Assembly: GCA_050246635.1 (NCBI GenBank)
Contig: JBFWVR010000017.1
Span: 1-64,000 of the forward strand
Reading direction: 5' to 3'
DNA: 64,000 bases
Source: JBFWVR01 sp050246635
GTDB taxonomy: Bacteria; Acidobacteriota; Vicinamibacteria; Vicinamibacterales; UBA2999
Shown: positions 51,484 through 60,170 of the stretch, piece after piece
Layout of the letters: each line of letters starts with the position of its first letter
How positions within the stretch are numbered: position 1 is the stretch's first letter
The notes under the pieces: model-generated
Told to the model about the DNA's origin: nothing
What the model saw: the letters and a program-made list of their open reading frames with translations, nothing else
Database searches by the model: none
Translations under genes and position numbers: made by a program

Positions 51484-51914
51484 TCGGGCTCGTTGCGGGC
51501 GTCCTCGAGCACCTCGCGGTGCCGGACGATGCCCTTCGTGTCGACCACGAAAACGGACCGCTTCGCGATGCCCTTCAACCCGATCATGTCCGGGTTGTAG
51601 ACGTCGTAGGCGCGGATGACCTCCTTGTTGAAGTCGCTGAGCAGCGGGAAGGCGAACTTGTGCTGCTCCGACCACGCCTTCAGGGCGAAGAACGTGTCAA
51701 CGCTGATCCCGACGACCTGGGCCTGCAGCTTGTTCAGCTCGCTCAGCGAGTCGCGGAACGTGCAGAGCTCCTTCTCGCAGACGCCGCTGAAGGCCGCCGG
51801 GAAGAAGGCGATGACGACGGGGCCGTTGGCCAGGAGCTGGCTGAGCGTGACGGGCTCGCGGTCCTGGTTCATGAGCGTGAAATCGGGGGCCTTCGTTCCA
51901 AGGTCGGCTGGCAT
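51447..51914 (-). CDS. Peroxiredoxin (AhpC/TSA family, AhpE/BCP-like)
   Basis: 155-residue thiol peroxidase. VVIAFFPAAFSGVCEKELCTF carries the peroxidatic Cys46; Cys51 could be the resolving residue. FPLLSDFNKEVIRAYDV and RSVFVVDTKGIVRHREV are family typical. ATG 51914 follows AAGGAG; 17 codons upstream also read in frame but are not conserved. A 22-bp palindrome lies at its promoter. Confidence 0.92.
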   Translation of the reverse strand: MPADLGTKAPDFTLMNQDREPVTLSQLLANGPVVIAFFPAAFSGVCEKELCTFRDSLSELNKLQAQVVGISVDTFFALKAWSEQHKFAFPLLSDFNKEVIRAYDVYNPDMIGLKGIAKRSVFVVDTKGIVRHREVLEDARNEPDYAAVRSSLQSL

Positions 51915-51941
51915 CAGGGACTCCTTCGCGGTTTGAGGTGC

Positions 51942-51977
51942 GGACGGCCCGGCCGGGCCGTCCAATTGATCATAGTA
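51942..51977 (-). promoter_or_regulatory. Peroxiredoxin promoter with perfect 22-bp palindrome
   Basis: GGACGGCCCGG is followed immediately by its complement (51942-51963). On the reverse strand -10 candidates TACTAT (51972-51977) or TATGAT (51969-51974) put the transcript start at or inside the palindrome, so it could be an operator or a 5' hairpin. Confidence 0.5.
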
Positions 51978-52371
51978 ACCGTTGCCCGTGACGCGGCTCC
52001 ACCCGTCATCCGGCGCGCCCCTCCCCGGGCGCGCCGGCCGGACGACGGCCGCCGCCGTCCAAACAGACGGCCAGCCCGTCGGTCTTGCCGCCTGCAGGGC
52101 GTTCGACTAGGATGGGGGGCTGCGGTTCCCTAATCAACGCCGCGTCTGCACTTTAGCGCACTTCAATGCCTGGTTCCGCGCGCGCTGTCGTCGTCTAATG
52201 GCGTGTATGCCCCGAACCACTCTCGGCCGCTCCGTTGTCGCGGCCCGTGTTTCGCGGGTCATCACCGCCTTGCGGAGTACTGACTCAGTGGAGACGGTCC
52301 ACTCGATGGCCTGGCTTTCCGCTTCCCACCCTCGCCGCGCCGCGTCGGAACGATGAACGTCGGAGAACTCC
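51978..52371. other. Intergenic region between peroxiredoxin and the Gld-like operon
   Basis: About 390 bases with no credible gene. It contains a strong 10-bp hairpin (52011-52036, CGGCGCGCCC and complement), a promoter candidate (52085-52113), and then about 250 bases of leader before the ABC gene. I saw no tRNA fold or known riboswitch. Low-GC words such as CTTTAGCGCACTTCAATG (52151-52168) stand out from the surroundings. Confidence 0.5.
52085..52113 (+). promoter_or_regulatory. Candidate promoter of the Gld-like ABC operon
   Basis: TTGCCG (52085-52090), 17-nt spacer, TAGGAT (52108-52113). It would give a leader of about 250 nt. Confidence 0.4.
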
Positions 52372-53361
52372 GTGATCGAGGTTCAGCAACTCTCGAAGCA
52401 CTACGGTCCCTTCACGGCGGTCGATAACGTCACCTTCCGGGTCGAACCCGGCGAGATCCTCGGCTTCCTCGGCCCCAACGGCGCCGGGAAGACGACCACC
52501 ATGCGCATCATCACCGGCTACATGCCGGCGAGCGAGGGCAAGGTCGTCGTGGCCGGCCACGACGTGTTCGACGAGCCCCTCGAAGCCAAACGCCGCACGG
52601 GCTACCTGCCCGAAACCCCACCGCTCTACCCCGACATGACGGTTCGCGAGTACCTCACGTTCGTGGCGCGCCTCAAGGGCGTGCCCCGGCGCGAGGTCGT
52701 CGACCGGGTCGACACGGCGATGAAGCGGACGTGGGTGGCCGACATGGCCAGCCGCCACTGCGGGAAGCTCTCGAAGGGCTACAAGCAGCGCGTCGGCCTC
52801 GCGCAGGCCATCCTGCACAACCCCGACGTGCTGGTCCTGGACGAGCCGACGGCCGGCCTCGACCCGAAGCAGATCATCGAGACGCGCCAGCTCATTCGCG
52901 AACTCGGCGGCGCGCACACCATCGTGCTGAGCACGCACATCCTGCCCGAGGTCTCCCAGACCTGCCAGCGGGTGGTGATCATCAACAAGGGCAAGGTCGT
53001 GGCGGTCGACACGCCCGAGGGGCTGACGGCCCGCCTGCGTGGGTCGGTCACGATCTACGTCCAGGCCGCGGCGCCGGCTGCCGACGCGGGCCCGGCCCTC
53101 GCCGGCGTGCCTGGCGTGACGCGCGCGGCGGTGACCGCCGAGCGCGACGGCCTGGTCGAGATCGAGATCGACAGCGAGCGGGGCCACGACATCCGCCGCG
53201 ACGTGGCCGCGGCCATCGTGGGCCGTGGCTGGGGCCTGCTCGAGCTCCGGCCGATGCGCATGAGCCTCGAGGACATCTTCCTGAGCCTCACCACCGAGGA
53301 GGGCGCCGCCCCTGGCGTCGCGGCGGCGGCGGAGCCCGTCATGGAGGCGCCCGATGCGTAA
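52372..53361 (+). CDS. ABC transporter ATP-binding protein (GldA-like)
   Basis: 329 residues. Walker A GPNGAGKTTTM near 40, signature KLSKGYKQRVGLAQAI, Walker B DVLVLDEPTAGLDP, and the switch His in STHILPEV. About 110 extra residues after the nucleotide domain, as in GldA/NosF-type proteins. Drives the permeases that follow; GTG start, with GGAG 9 nt before. Overlaps the next gene by 8 nt. Confidence 0.92.
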   Translation: MIEVQQLSKHYGPFTAVDNVTFRVEPGEILGFLGPNGAGKTTTMRIITGYMPASEGKVVVAGHDVFDEPLEAKRRTGYLPETPPLYPDMTVREYLTFVARLKGVPRREVVDRVDTAMKRTWVADMASRHCGKLSKGYKQRVGLAQAILHNPDVLVLDEPTAGLDPKQIIETRQLIRELGGAHTIVLSTHILPEVSQTCQRVVIINKGKVVAVDTPEGLTARLRGSVTIYVQAAAPAADAGPALAGVPGVTRAAVTAERDGLVEIEIDSERGHDIRRDVAAAIVGRGWGLLELRPMRMSLEDIFLSLTTEEGAAPGVAAAAEPVMEAPDA

Positions 53362-54118
53362 CATCCTCACCATCGGCGGCAAGGAGCTCCGCGGCTACTT
53401 CGCCTCCCCGACCGGCTACATCGTCGTCGGCTTCTTCGCGCTGCTGTTCGGCTACTTCTTCTACGCCCTGCTCGCGTTCTTCGAGCGGCAGAGCATGCAG
53501 ATGATGCAGATGGGCCCGCAGGCGATGAACGTGAACCAGATGCTCATCGGCCCGCTGCTGATGAACGCGAGCGTCATCGCGCTGTTCGTTCTGCCGATGA
53601 TCACGATGCGGACCTACGCCGAGGAGAAGCGCTCGGGCACGATCGAGCTGCTGCTGACCTCGCCGGTGACCGACTGGCAGATCATCCTGGGCAAGTTCCT
53701 CGGCGCCATGGGGCTCTACGCCGCGATGCTCGGTGTGACGCTCATCCACATGGCGATCCTCTTCGTGTATGGCAACCCGGAGTGGAAGCCGATTGCGAGC
53801 GGCTACCTGGGCCTGCTGCTCATGGGCGGGTGCTTCATCTCGGTCGGTCTGCTCATCTCGAGCGCGACGAAGAACCAGATTGTCGCCGGCATGGTCACCT
53901 TCGCGGTGTTCCTGATGCTGTGGGTGATCAACTGGATCGGCAGCTTCGTGGGCCCGACGGCACAGGCGGTGCTGCAGGCGCTGTCGATCACCGACCACCT
54001 GGACGACTTCGCCCGTGGGGTGATCGACACGAAGCACCTGGTCTATTACGTGAGCTTCATCGCCTTCGGCCTGTTCCTCACGGCCAAGTCGGTGGACAGC
54101 GAACGGTGGCGGGGTTGA
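53354..54118 (+). CDS. ABC-2 permease (GldF-like)
   Basis: 254 residues with six hydrophobic segments. KELRGYFASPTGYIVVGFFA, then MRTYAEEKRSGTIELLLTSP, the standard ABC-2/GldF motif, and VTDWQIILGKFLGAMGLY. In Bacteroidota the relatives GldF/GldG work with GldA in gliding; outside that phylum the role is unknown. One-base overlap (TGATG) with the next gene. Confidence 0.9.
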   Translation: MRNILTIGGKELRGYFASPTGYIVVGFFALLFGYFFYALLAFFERQSMQMMQMGPQAMNVNQMLIGPLLMNASVIALFVLPMITMRTYAEEKRSGTIELLLTSPVTDWQIILGKFLGAMGLYAAMLGVTLIHMAILFVYGNPEWKPIASGYLGLLLMGGCFISVGLLISSATKNQIVAGMVTFAVFLMLWVINWIGSFVGPTAQAVLQALSITDHLDDFARGVIDTKHLVYYVSFIAFGLFLTAKSVDSERWRG

Positions 54119-55713
54119 TGATGTCGCGGGTACTTGGCGCAATCGGATGGATTGGCACGGCGCTCGTGTTCGCCGCCGTCGCCGTGCGGTTCCTCAGGCC
54201 CGAGTGGATCCAGTACGCCCAGTGGGGCGCCTGGGCCGGGCTCGTCTGCGTGCTCGTCTACATGGCCGGGCACTGGCGTGACGTCGCGGGCACCTACCAG
54301 GGGCGCGCGGCGCGCTACGGCACGCTGTCGGTCGTGAGCATCCTCATCGTGGCCGGCATCCTCGTCGCGGTGAACTACCTGGCTGCCCGCCAGAACAAGC
54401 GGTGGGACCTGACCGCGAACCAGGTCTACAGCCTCTCCGACCAGACCGTGAAGGTGCTCGAGACGCTCGACGCCCCCGTCACGTTCACGGTCTTCGACCA
54501 GGAGACCAACTTCGACCGCTTCCGCGCGCGCCTCGACGAGTACACGTACCACTCGCCGAAGGTCTCGGTGGAGTACGTCGACATGGATCGCCAGCCGGCT
54601 CGCGCCCGGCAGGCGGAGGTGCAGTCCTACGGCACGATCCTCGTGGCCTACAAGGACCGCGTCGAGCGCGTGACCACCGGCGCCGACGAGCAGGCGGTCA
54701 CCAACGCGCTCATCAAGGCCGTCACCGGCGAGGAGCGCACCGTCTACTTCACGCAGGGCCACGGCGAGAAGGACCCGACGAGCAGTGACCGTGAGGGATA
54801 CCAGACGGTCGCAGACGCGCTCGGGCGCGACAACTACAAGGTCGAACGCCTCGTGCTCGCGCAGACCGGCGAGGTGCCGGCGGACGCGACGGTAATCATC
54901 ATCGCGGGGCCGCAGACCGACTTCCTGGCGGGCGAGGTCGGGGCGCTCAGCCGCTACATGGCGAAGGGCGGCAAGGTGCTCGTGCTGCTGGATCCCCCCG
55001 AGGGCAGCCAGCCCCGGCCGATGCCGGCGCTGTCCGACTTCCTCAACGCCTGGGGCCTCACCGCGGACGACGACATCGTCGTCGACGCGAGCGGCATCGG
55101 GCAGCTGCTCGGGACCGATGCCTCGGTGCCGGTCGCGGCCAGTTATCCCGCCCACCCGATCACCGACCGCTTCCAGCTCATGACGGCGTTCCCGCTGGCG
55201 CGCTCGATCACGCCGATCTCGGGTGGCACCAACGGGCACACCGCCCAGCCGATCGTCGAGACGAGCCCCCAGAGCTGGGCCGAGCACGACATGGCCAGCC
55301 TCACGAGTGGACAGCCGGTCGAGTTCAACGCGCAGGCCGGCGACCGCCGCGGCCCGATCGTGCTTGGCGCCGCCGTCTCGGCGCCGGCCGCCGAGCAGCC
55401 GGAGCCGCCCGCCGGCGGGACGCCCGAGGGTGAGGCGCCGCCCGCCCGCGAGTCGCGCCTCGTCGCGATCGGCGATTCCGACTTCGCGGCCAACTACGGC
55501 CTCGGCATCCAGGGCAACCAGGACTTCTTCCTGAACACGGTCAACTGGCTGGCGCAGCAGGAGAACCTGATCGCCATCCGCCCGCGCGAGCCCGAGGACC
55601 GGCGCATCACACTCACCGCCGACCAGCAGTCCCGGGTGTTCCTGCTGTCGGTGTTCCTCATCCCCGGCCTGATCTTCGGCGCCGGCGTGTACACCTGGTG
55701 GCGGAGACGGTAG
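54118..55713 (+). CDS. GldG-like ABC auxiliary protein
   Basis: 531 residues. Two N-terminal helices and a third near 65 (YGTLSVVSILIVAGILVAVNYLAA), a periplasmic region with KRWDLTANQVYSLSDQTVKVLETLDAPVTF, the hallmark of GldG/DUF7088 proteins, TVYFTQGHGEKDP and VLVLLDPPEG, and a C-terminal anchor (VFLLSVFLIPGLIFGAGVYTW) with a basic end. Completes the three-gene exporter. Confidence 0.88.
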   Translation: MMSRVLGAIGWIGTALVFAAVAVRFLRPEWIQYAQWGAWAGLVCVLVYMAGHWRDVAGTYQGRAARYGTLSVVSILIVAGILVAVNYLAARQNKRWDLTANQVYSLSDQTVKVLETLDAPVTFTVFDQETNFDRFRARLDEYTYHSPKVSVEYVDMDRQPARARQAEVQSYGTILVAYKDRVERVTTGADEQAVTNALIKAVTGEERTVYFTQGHGEKDPTSSDREGYQTVADALGRDNYKVERLVLAQTGEVPADATVIIIAGPQTDFLAGEVGALSRYMAKGGKVLVLLDPPEGSQPRPMPALSDFLNAWGLTADDDIVVDASGIGQLLGTDASVPVAASYPAHPITDRFQLMTAFPLARSITPISGGTNGHTAQPIVETSPQSWAEHDMASLTSGQPVEFNAQAGDRRGPIVLGAAVSAPAAEQPEPPAGGTPEGEAPPARESRLVAIGDSDFAANYGLGIQGNQDFFLNTVNWLAQQENLIAIRPREPEDRRITLTADQQSRVFLLSVFLIPGLIFGAGVYTWWRRR

Positions 55714-55715
55714 GG

Positions 55716-57071
55716 ATGCGCGGCCTCACGTCCACCCTCGTCCTTGCCCTCGTCCTGGCCGGCCTCGGGGCCTACATCTACTTCGGCGAGGCCCCGCCGG
55801 CCGGCGACGAGAACCGCGAGTCGCTCTTCACCGTCGAGGCGGACCAGATCACCGGCATCCGCCTCACGGCCGGCGGCGAGACCTCCGTCATCGAGAAGGA
55901 CGGCGACACCTGGAAGATGACCGCGCCGGTCGCGACCGACGCCGACGCCACCGAGGTCTCGGGCCTGACATCCAACCTCGCCTCGGTGGCGATCAACCGC
56001 GTGGTCGACGAGCAGGCGTCGGACCTGGCGGCGTACGGCCTTGCCGACCCCCGGATTCGCGTGGCCTATACCACCGCCGCCGGCGGCGCCGGCACGCTGG
56101 AGATCGGCGACAAGACCCCCGCCGGGAGCGACGTCTATGCCCGGGCCGGCGACTCGAACCGCGTCGTGCTCGTGTCGTCGTTCCTCGAGACGACCTTCGA
56201 CAAGAAGCCGTTCGACCTGCGCGACAAGAGCGTGCTGGCGTTCGAGCGCGACAAGGCCGATGGCATCACGATCCGGCACGGGTCGGGCGAGCCGATACGG
56301 CTGGCGCGCGACGGCAGCACGTGGACCGTCGAGGCGCCCGTCAAGGCGCGCGGCGACTACGGCGCCATCGAGGGCCTGTTGACCCGGCTGTCGACCGCGA
56401 GCATGTCGGCGCTCGTCGAGACCGACGGGACCGACCTGGCCAAGTACGGCCTCGCCGACCCGGCCGCCCGCATCACGGTGTCGACGGGCAGCAGCCAGGC
56501 GACACTCGCGCTGGGCCCGGACGTCGACGGCAAGACGTACGCGCGCGACGAGGCGCGGGAGCTCGTCTTCACGGTGGACCCGTCGCTCGTCACCGACCTC
56601 GAGAAGGACGTGGCGGCCTACCGGACGAAGGAGGTGTTCGGCTTCCGGCCGTTCAACGCCGAACAACTCACGCTCGTGCGCAACGGCACGACCGTCCGCC
56701 TGTCGAAGGGCGGCGGCGACGCCGGCTGGCAACTGGAGCGGGACGGCGCGAAGGCCGACGTCGAGCAGGCCCGGGTCGAGGACCTGCTGACGAAGCTGTC
56801 GAACATCCGCGCCGAGTCGTTCGCGGAGACCACCGACGGCAGCGGGCTCGCCAACCCCGCCCTGACGGTGGCCGTCAGCTACGACGGCGGCACGTTCGAG
56901 CGCGTGCGCCTCGCGACCGATGCGGGGCAGGGCTTCGCCGGGCGTGAAGACGAGCCGGGCGCCGCCCGCGTGCCCGTTGCCGCGGTCGAGGACGCCGTGA
57001 AGGCGTTCGAGGCGGTGCTGGAACCGCCCGCCCCGGCACCGGACGCCGCCAAGCCGCCGGCCGGGCCCTGA
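55716..57071 (+). CDS. DUF4340 domain protein
   Basis: 451 residues. N-terminal anchor (STLVLALVLAGLGAYIYFGE), then beta repeats of about 75 residues: ITGIRLTAGGETSVIEKDG, DGITIRHGSGEPIRLARDG and LTLVRNGTTVRLSKGGGD each start a repeat, with WKMTAPV-like cores. DUF4340 genes commonly end Gld-like ABC operons, as here. Probably an extracytoplasmic partner of the transporter. Function not known. Pro/Ala tail. Confidence 0.85.
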   Translation: MRGLTSTLVLALVLAGLGAYIYFGEAPPAGDENRESLFTVEADQITGIRLTAGGETSVIEKDGDTWKMTAPVATDADATEVSGLTSNLASVAINRVVDEQASDLAAYGLADPRIRVAYTTAAGGAGTLEIGDKTPAGSDVYARAGDSNRVVLVSSFLETTFDKKPFDLRDKSVLAFERDKADGITIRHGSGEPIRLARDGSTWTVEAPVKARGDYGAIEGLLTRLSTASMSALVETDGTDLAKYGLADPAARITVSTGSSQATLALGPDVDGKTYARDEARELVFTVDPSLVTDLEKDVAAYRTKEVFGFRPFNAEQLTLVRNGTTVRLSKGGGDAGWQLERDGAKADVEQARVEDLLTKLSNIRAESFAETTDGSGLANPALTVAVSYDGGTFERVRLATDAGQGFAGREDEPGAARVPVAAVEDAVKAFEAVLEPPAPAPDAAKPPAGP

Positions 57072-58603
57072 TGGGCGTGGCGCGGCGCGGCATGCTCGTG
57101 CGTGTGGGCCTGGTGGCGCTGATCCTCGGCGCCACCGCCTGCGCGCCCGCCGTCCAGCGGCCCACGCTGGTCGAGGCCATCGACAACCCGACGGCCATCG
57201 AGCAGCTTCGCCGCGACCTGCGCGGGCTCTTCACCGACGCGACGGTGGACCATGCCCAGTGGGCCGTGCACGTCTACTCGCTGCAGCACGCCGAGACGCT
57301 CTACAGCCTGAACGCCTTCCAGCTCATGGTCCCCGCCTCCACCGAGAAGCTGTTCACGGTGGCGGCGGCGGCCGCGACCCTCGGGTGGGACTACCGCTAC
57401 ACCACGCGGATCCTCGCCACCGGCCCGGTGGGCGCCGGCGGAACGCTCGACGGCGACCTGGTGGTGGTGGGCAACGGCGACCCGACGATCAATCCCCGCC
57501 ATCCCGAACGCTGGCGCGCCTTCGACGACTGGGCGGCCGCGCTCTCGGCCCGCGGCATCCGGATCGTCAACGGACGACTCATCGGCGACGACCGCGCCTT
57601 CGCGGAGCCTGGCTGGGGCGCGGGCTGGGCCTGGGATGACCTGCAGTACGGCTATGCGGCGCCCGTCGGCGCGCTGCAGTACCACGAGAACGCGGTGGAG
57701 GTCACGGTGGGGCCGGGGATGGGTCCCGGCAACCGGGCGATCATCACCACGGCCCCGTTCGGGTCCGGGCTGATCGTGGATCACGACGTGGTCACGGTGC
57801 CGGAGAGCGGCGAGACGAAGATCACCTTGTCGCGCGTGCCCGGCACCATCTTCCTCGGCGTCCATGGCACGGTGGTCACCGGTTCGGCGCCGGTGACGCT
57901 GTCGGCCGCCGTGGACAACCCCACGCGCCTCTACCTCAACGCCCTTCGTGAGGCCCTGGCCCGGCACGGCGTCTTCGTGGCGGCCGGCACGGCGGACATC
58001 GGCGAGCTCGCGCAGCCGCCCGATCTCTCGACGGCCACGGAGCTGCTCGTGGACCGGTCGCCGCCGCTGTCCGAGATTGCGGACGTCCTGCTCAAGTGGA
58101 GTCGCAACCTCTACGCGGAGACCCTGCTCTACTCGATGGCACCGGTCGGCGCGCCGGCAACCCCGGAAGGGGGCCTCGACACGCTAAGGGAGACCCTGCG
58201 TCCGTGGAGCGTGCTCCCGGACTTCTTCGTGCCACGCGACGGCTCGGGGCTCTCGCGTTACGACATGGTGACGGCGGACTCGCTGGTGTGGCTGCTCACC
58301 TACATGTGGGCGGACCCGGCGCTCGACGAGACGATGCGCACGTCGCTGCCGGTGGCCGGCGTGAGCGGCACCCTGGCCAACCGCCTCGAGGACACCCCCG
58401 CCGCGGGTCGCGTCCTGGCGAAGACCGGCTCGATGACCGGCGTGCGCACCCTCGCCGGGTACCTGACCACGCTCGACGGCGAGCCGCTCGCCTTCGCGAT
58501 CATGGTGAACAACTACCGCGTCCCTGGCGCCGAGATCGACCGCCGCATCGACCAGGCCCTCGAGAGGCTGGTCGCGTTCTCGCACCGGGCCACCGGGCGG
58601 TAG
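57071..58603 (+). CDS. dacB: D-alanyl-D-alanine carboxypeptidase/endopeptidase (PBP4 class)
   Basis: 510 residues, class C penicillin-binding protein trimming peptidoglycan cross-links. Lipobox ALILGATAC makes Cys24 a lipid anchor, unusual for soluble DacB. Catalytic SxxK is SerTheGluLys at 90-93 in VPASTEKLF, SxN in LLKWSRNLYAE, and KTG in VLAKTGSMTGVRTLAG. The large insert typical of PBP4 sits between SxxK and SxN. One-base overlap (TGATG) puts it in the Gld-like operon, suggesting that the transporter acts on the cell wall. Confidence 0.92.
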   Translation: MGVARRGMLVRVGLVALILGATACAPAVQRPTLVEAIDNPTAIEQLRRDLRGLFTDATVDHAQWAVHVYSLQHAETLYSLNAFQLMVPASTEKLFTVAAAAATLGWDYRYTTRILATGPVGAGGTLDGDLVVVGNGDPTINPRHPERWRAFDDWAAALSARGIRIVNGRLIGDDRAFAEPGWGAGWAWDDLQYGYAAPVGALQYHENAVEVTVGPGMGPGNRAIITTAPFGSGLIVDHDVVTVPESGETKITLSRVPGTIFLGVHGTVVTGSAPVTLSAAVDNPTRLYLNALREALARHGVFVAAGTADIGELAQPPDLSTATELLVDRSPPLSEIADVLLKWSRNLYAETLLYSMAPVGAPATPEGGLDTLRETLRPWSVLPDFFVPRDGSGLSRYDMVTADSLVWLLTYMWADPALDETMRTSLPVAGVSGTLANRLEDTPAAGRVLAKTGSMTGVRTLAGYLTTLDGEPLAFAIMVNNYRVPGAEIDRRIDQALERLVAFSHRATGR

Positions 58604-58630
58604 CCGGCACAGCGCCGCCGCAGGGCAAAG

Positions 58631-58674
58631 CGGACACGGAGACACGGAGACTCGGAGGCACGGAGACTCGGAGC
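58631..58674. repeat. Short tandem repeat (CGGAGACN)
   Basis: About five 8-nt units (ACGGAGAC alternating with TCGGAGGC-like) shortly after the dacB stop. Simple sequence immediately upstream of the 13-bp array. Confidence 0.6.
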
Positions 58675-58703
58675 GGGTTCGGGAGGGCGAGCGCACCACG
58701 GCC

Positions 58704-59011
58704 GTGCACCTCCGTGTAGCACCCCCGTGTAGCACCCCGTGCCGCACCTCCGTGCCGCACCCTCGTGCCGCACCTCCGTGTGGCACCCTCGTGCCGCACC
58801 TTCGTGCCGCACCGTCGTGTGGCACCTCCGTGTGGCACCCCCGTGCCGCACCTTCGTGTGGCACCCTCGTGCCGCACCTCCGTGCCGCACCCCCGTGCCG
58901 CACCCCCGTGCCGCACCTCCGTGCCGCACCTTCGTGTGGCACCTTCGTGTGGCACCTTCGTGTGGCACCTTCGTGTGGCACCCTCGTGCCGCACCCCCGT
59001 GTGGCACCTCC
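58704..59011. repeat. 13-bp tandem repeat array 2 (GTG-N3-CAC units)
   Basis: Twenty-four units: a 10-nt remnant (58704), one full unit and one 12-nt unit (58714, 58727), then 21 units in exact 13-nt register from 58739. The core is GTGCCGCAC or GTGTGGCAC (two GTGTAGCAC), spacers CTCC, CTTC, CCTC, CCCC. GTGCCGCAC and GTGTGGCAC are complementary with one G-U pair, so the many alternate neighbours can fold into 9-bp stems with 4-nt loops. The array ends 3 bases before the yeiH stop, between convergent genes. Confidence 0.95.
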
Positions 59012-59014
59012 GTC

Positions 59015-60133
59015 CTACAACACCACGAACCGCCCGAAGACGATGGCCATGCCCATGCCGACGAGGCCGACCGCGAGGGCACCGGCGAGGCCGACCGCGA
59101 ACGGGCGCAGACCGACGCCCTTGAAGACCGCGAAATCGGTGTTGAGCCCCACGGCCGCCATGGCCGTGCCGAGCAGGACCTTCGACCCCCAATAATCGCC
59201 CAGTTGAGCGATCACCACGCTCCAGCCCGCGGTGTCCCACACGCCATACGCGGTGCGCCCGCCGTTCAGCATGGCGTCGCCCACCGAGCGCACGACGGCC
59301 ATCGCGAGGAAGCCCAGGACGAAGGCCGGCACATAACTGGTCCATCGCGCGCGCGGCGTGTCTGGCGCGCCCGCATGGCTCTGCCGCACATGCATCCAGG
59401 TCAGGATGGGGATCACGCCCGCGAGGAACAGGTTGCGCGTCAGCTTCGTCACCGTCGCCACGCGCAGCACCACGTCGTCCGCGTACATCTGCTTGTAGGT
59501 CAGGGCGGCGCCGACGACCTGTGACGTGTCGTGCACGGCCGTGCCGAGGAACAGGCCGATGGTCTCGGACCGTGGCAGCACCGCGTGCGCGAAGTACGGG
59601 TAGGCCAGCATGCCGAACAGCCCGAACGCGACGATGTTGGCGACGGCGTAGGCCACCTCACGTTCGTCCGCGTCGATGGCCGGCGCGGTCGAGACGATGG
59701 CCGTCACGCCGCAGATGCTGGTGCCGGCCGCCACCAGGGTCCCCAGGCGCGGGGGCAAGCCAAGCCGGCGATTGAACCAGGTGACGAACAGCATCCCGGT
59801 CAGGATGGCCGCGAGCACGACCGGCAGGCCCGCCGCCCCGAGCTTCAGGACGTCGAAGACACTCAGGCGGATGCCGACGAGCACGATGCCGAGCCGCAGG
59901 ATCGTGCTCACCGAGAACCTGAGCCCGGGCGCGACCTGGGACGGCAGGGGCAGGAGGTTGCGGATCAGGAGCCCGAGAATGATGGCGACCGGCACGCCCG
60001 AGATGGGGCTGCCGCCGCTCAGGCCCTGTGCCGCCAGCAAGGCGTGGCCCAGGACGTCCGCCAGCCAGAAGCCGGCGAGCATGACGAGGAACGCCAGCAG
60101 GATGCCAGGCAGCACCGACAGGCGGGAGGACAT
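59015..60133 (-). CDS. YeiH-family putative sulphate exporter
   Basis: 372 residues, about ten membrane helices of the UPF0324/YeiH family. PISGVPVAIILGLLIRN, LRLGIVLVGIRLSVFDVLKLG, GTSICGVTAIVSTAPAI and FLGTAVHDTSQVVGAALTY are family motifs. Some members are tied to sulphite or taurine metabolism; the substrate here is open. No ribosome site; the -10 is 6 nt from the ATG. Confidence 0.9.
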   Translation of the reverse strand: MSSRLSVLPGILLAFLVMLAGFWLADVLGHALLAAQGLSGGSPISGVPVAIILGLLIRNLLPLPSQVAPGLRFSVSTILRLGIVLVGIRLSVFDVLKLGAAGLPVVLAAILTGMLFVTWFNRRLGLPPRLGTLVAAGTSICGVTAIVSTAPAIDADEREVAYAVANIVAFGLFGMLAYPYFAHAVLPRSETIGLFLGTAVHDTSQVVGAALTYKQMYADDVVLRVATVTKLTRNLFLAGVIPILTWMHVRQSHAGAPDTPRARWTSYVPAFVLGFLAMAVVRSVGDAMLNGGRTAYGVWDTAGWSVVIAQLGDYWGSKVLLGTAMAAVGLNTDFAVFKGVGLRPFAVGLAGALAVGLVGMGMAIVFGRFVVL

Positions 60134-60139
60134 CCCGCC

Positions 60140-60145
60140 ATCCTA
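60140..60145 (-). promoter_or_regulatory. -10 (TAGGAT) 6 nt before the yeiH-like ATG
   Basis: TAGGAT on the reverse strand, 6 nt before the start codon. Leaderless transcript expected. Confidence 0.45.
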
Positions 60146-60170
60146 TCCCGGGTGGGCGCGTCTCCGCTGC

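Noticed and set aside
52114..52371. tRNA, riboswitch or small RNA in the long leader of the Gld-like operon
   Set aside because: I could not build a cloverleaf or match a known motif by eye. A covariance search (Infernal/Rfam) would be needed.
58704..59011. CRISPR array
   Set aside because: Units are 13 nt with 4-nt near-constant gaps; no unique spacers and no cas genes.
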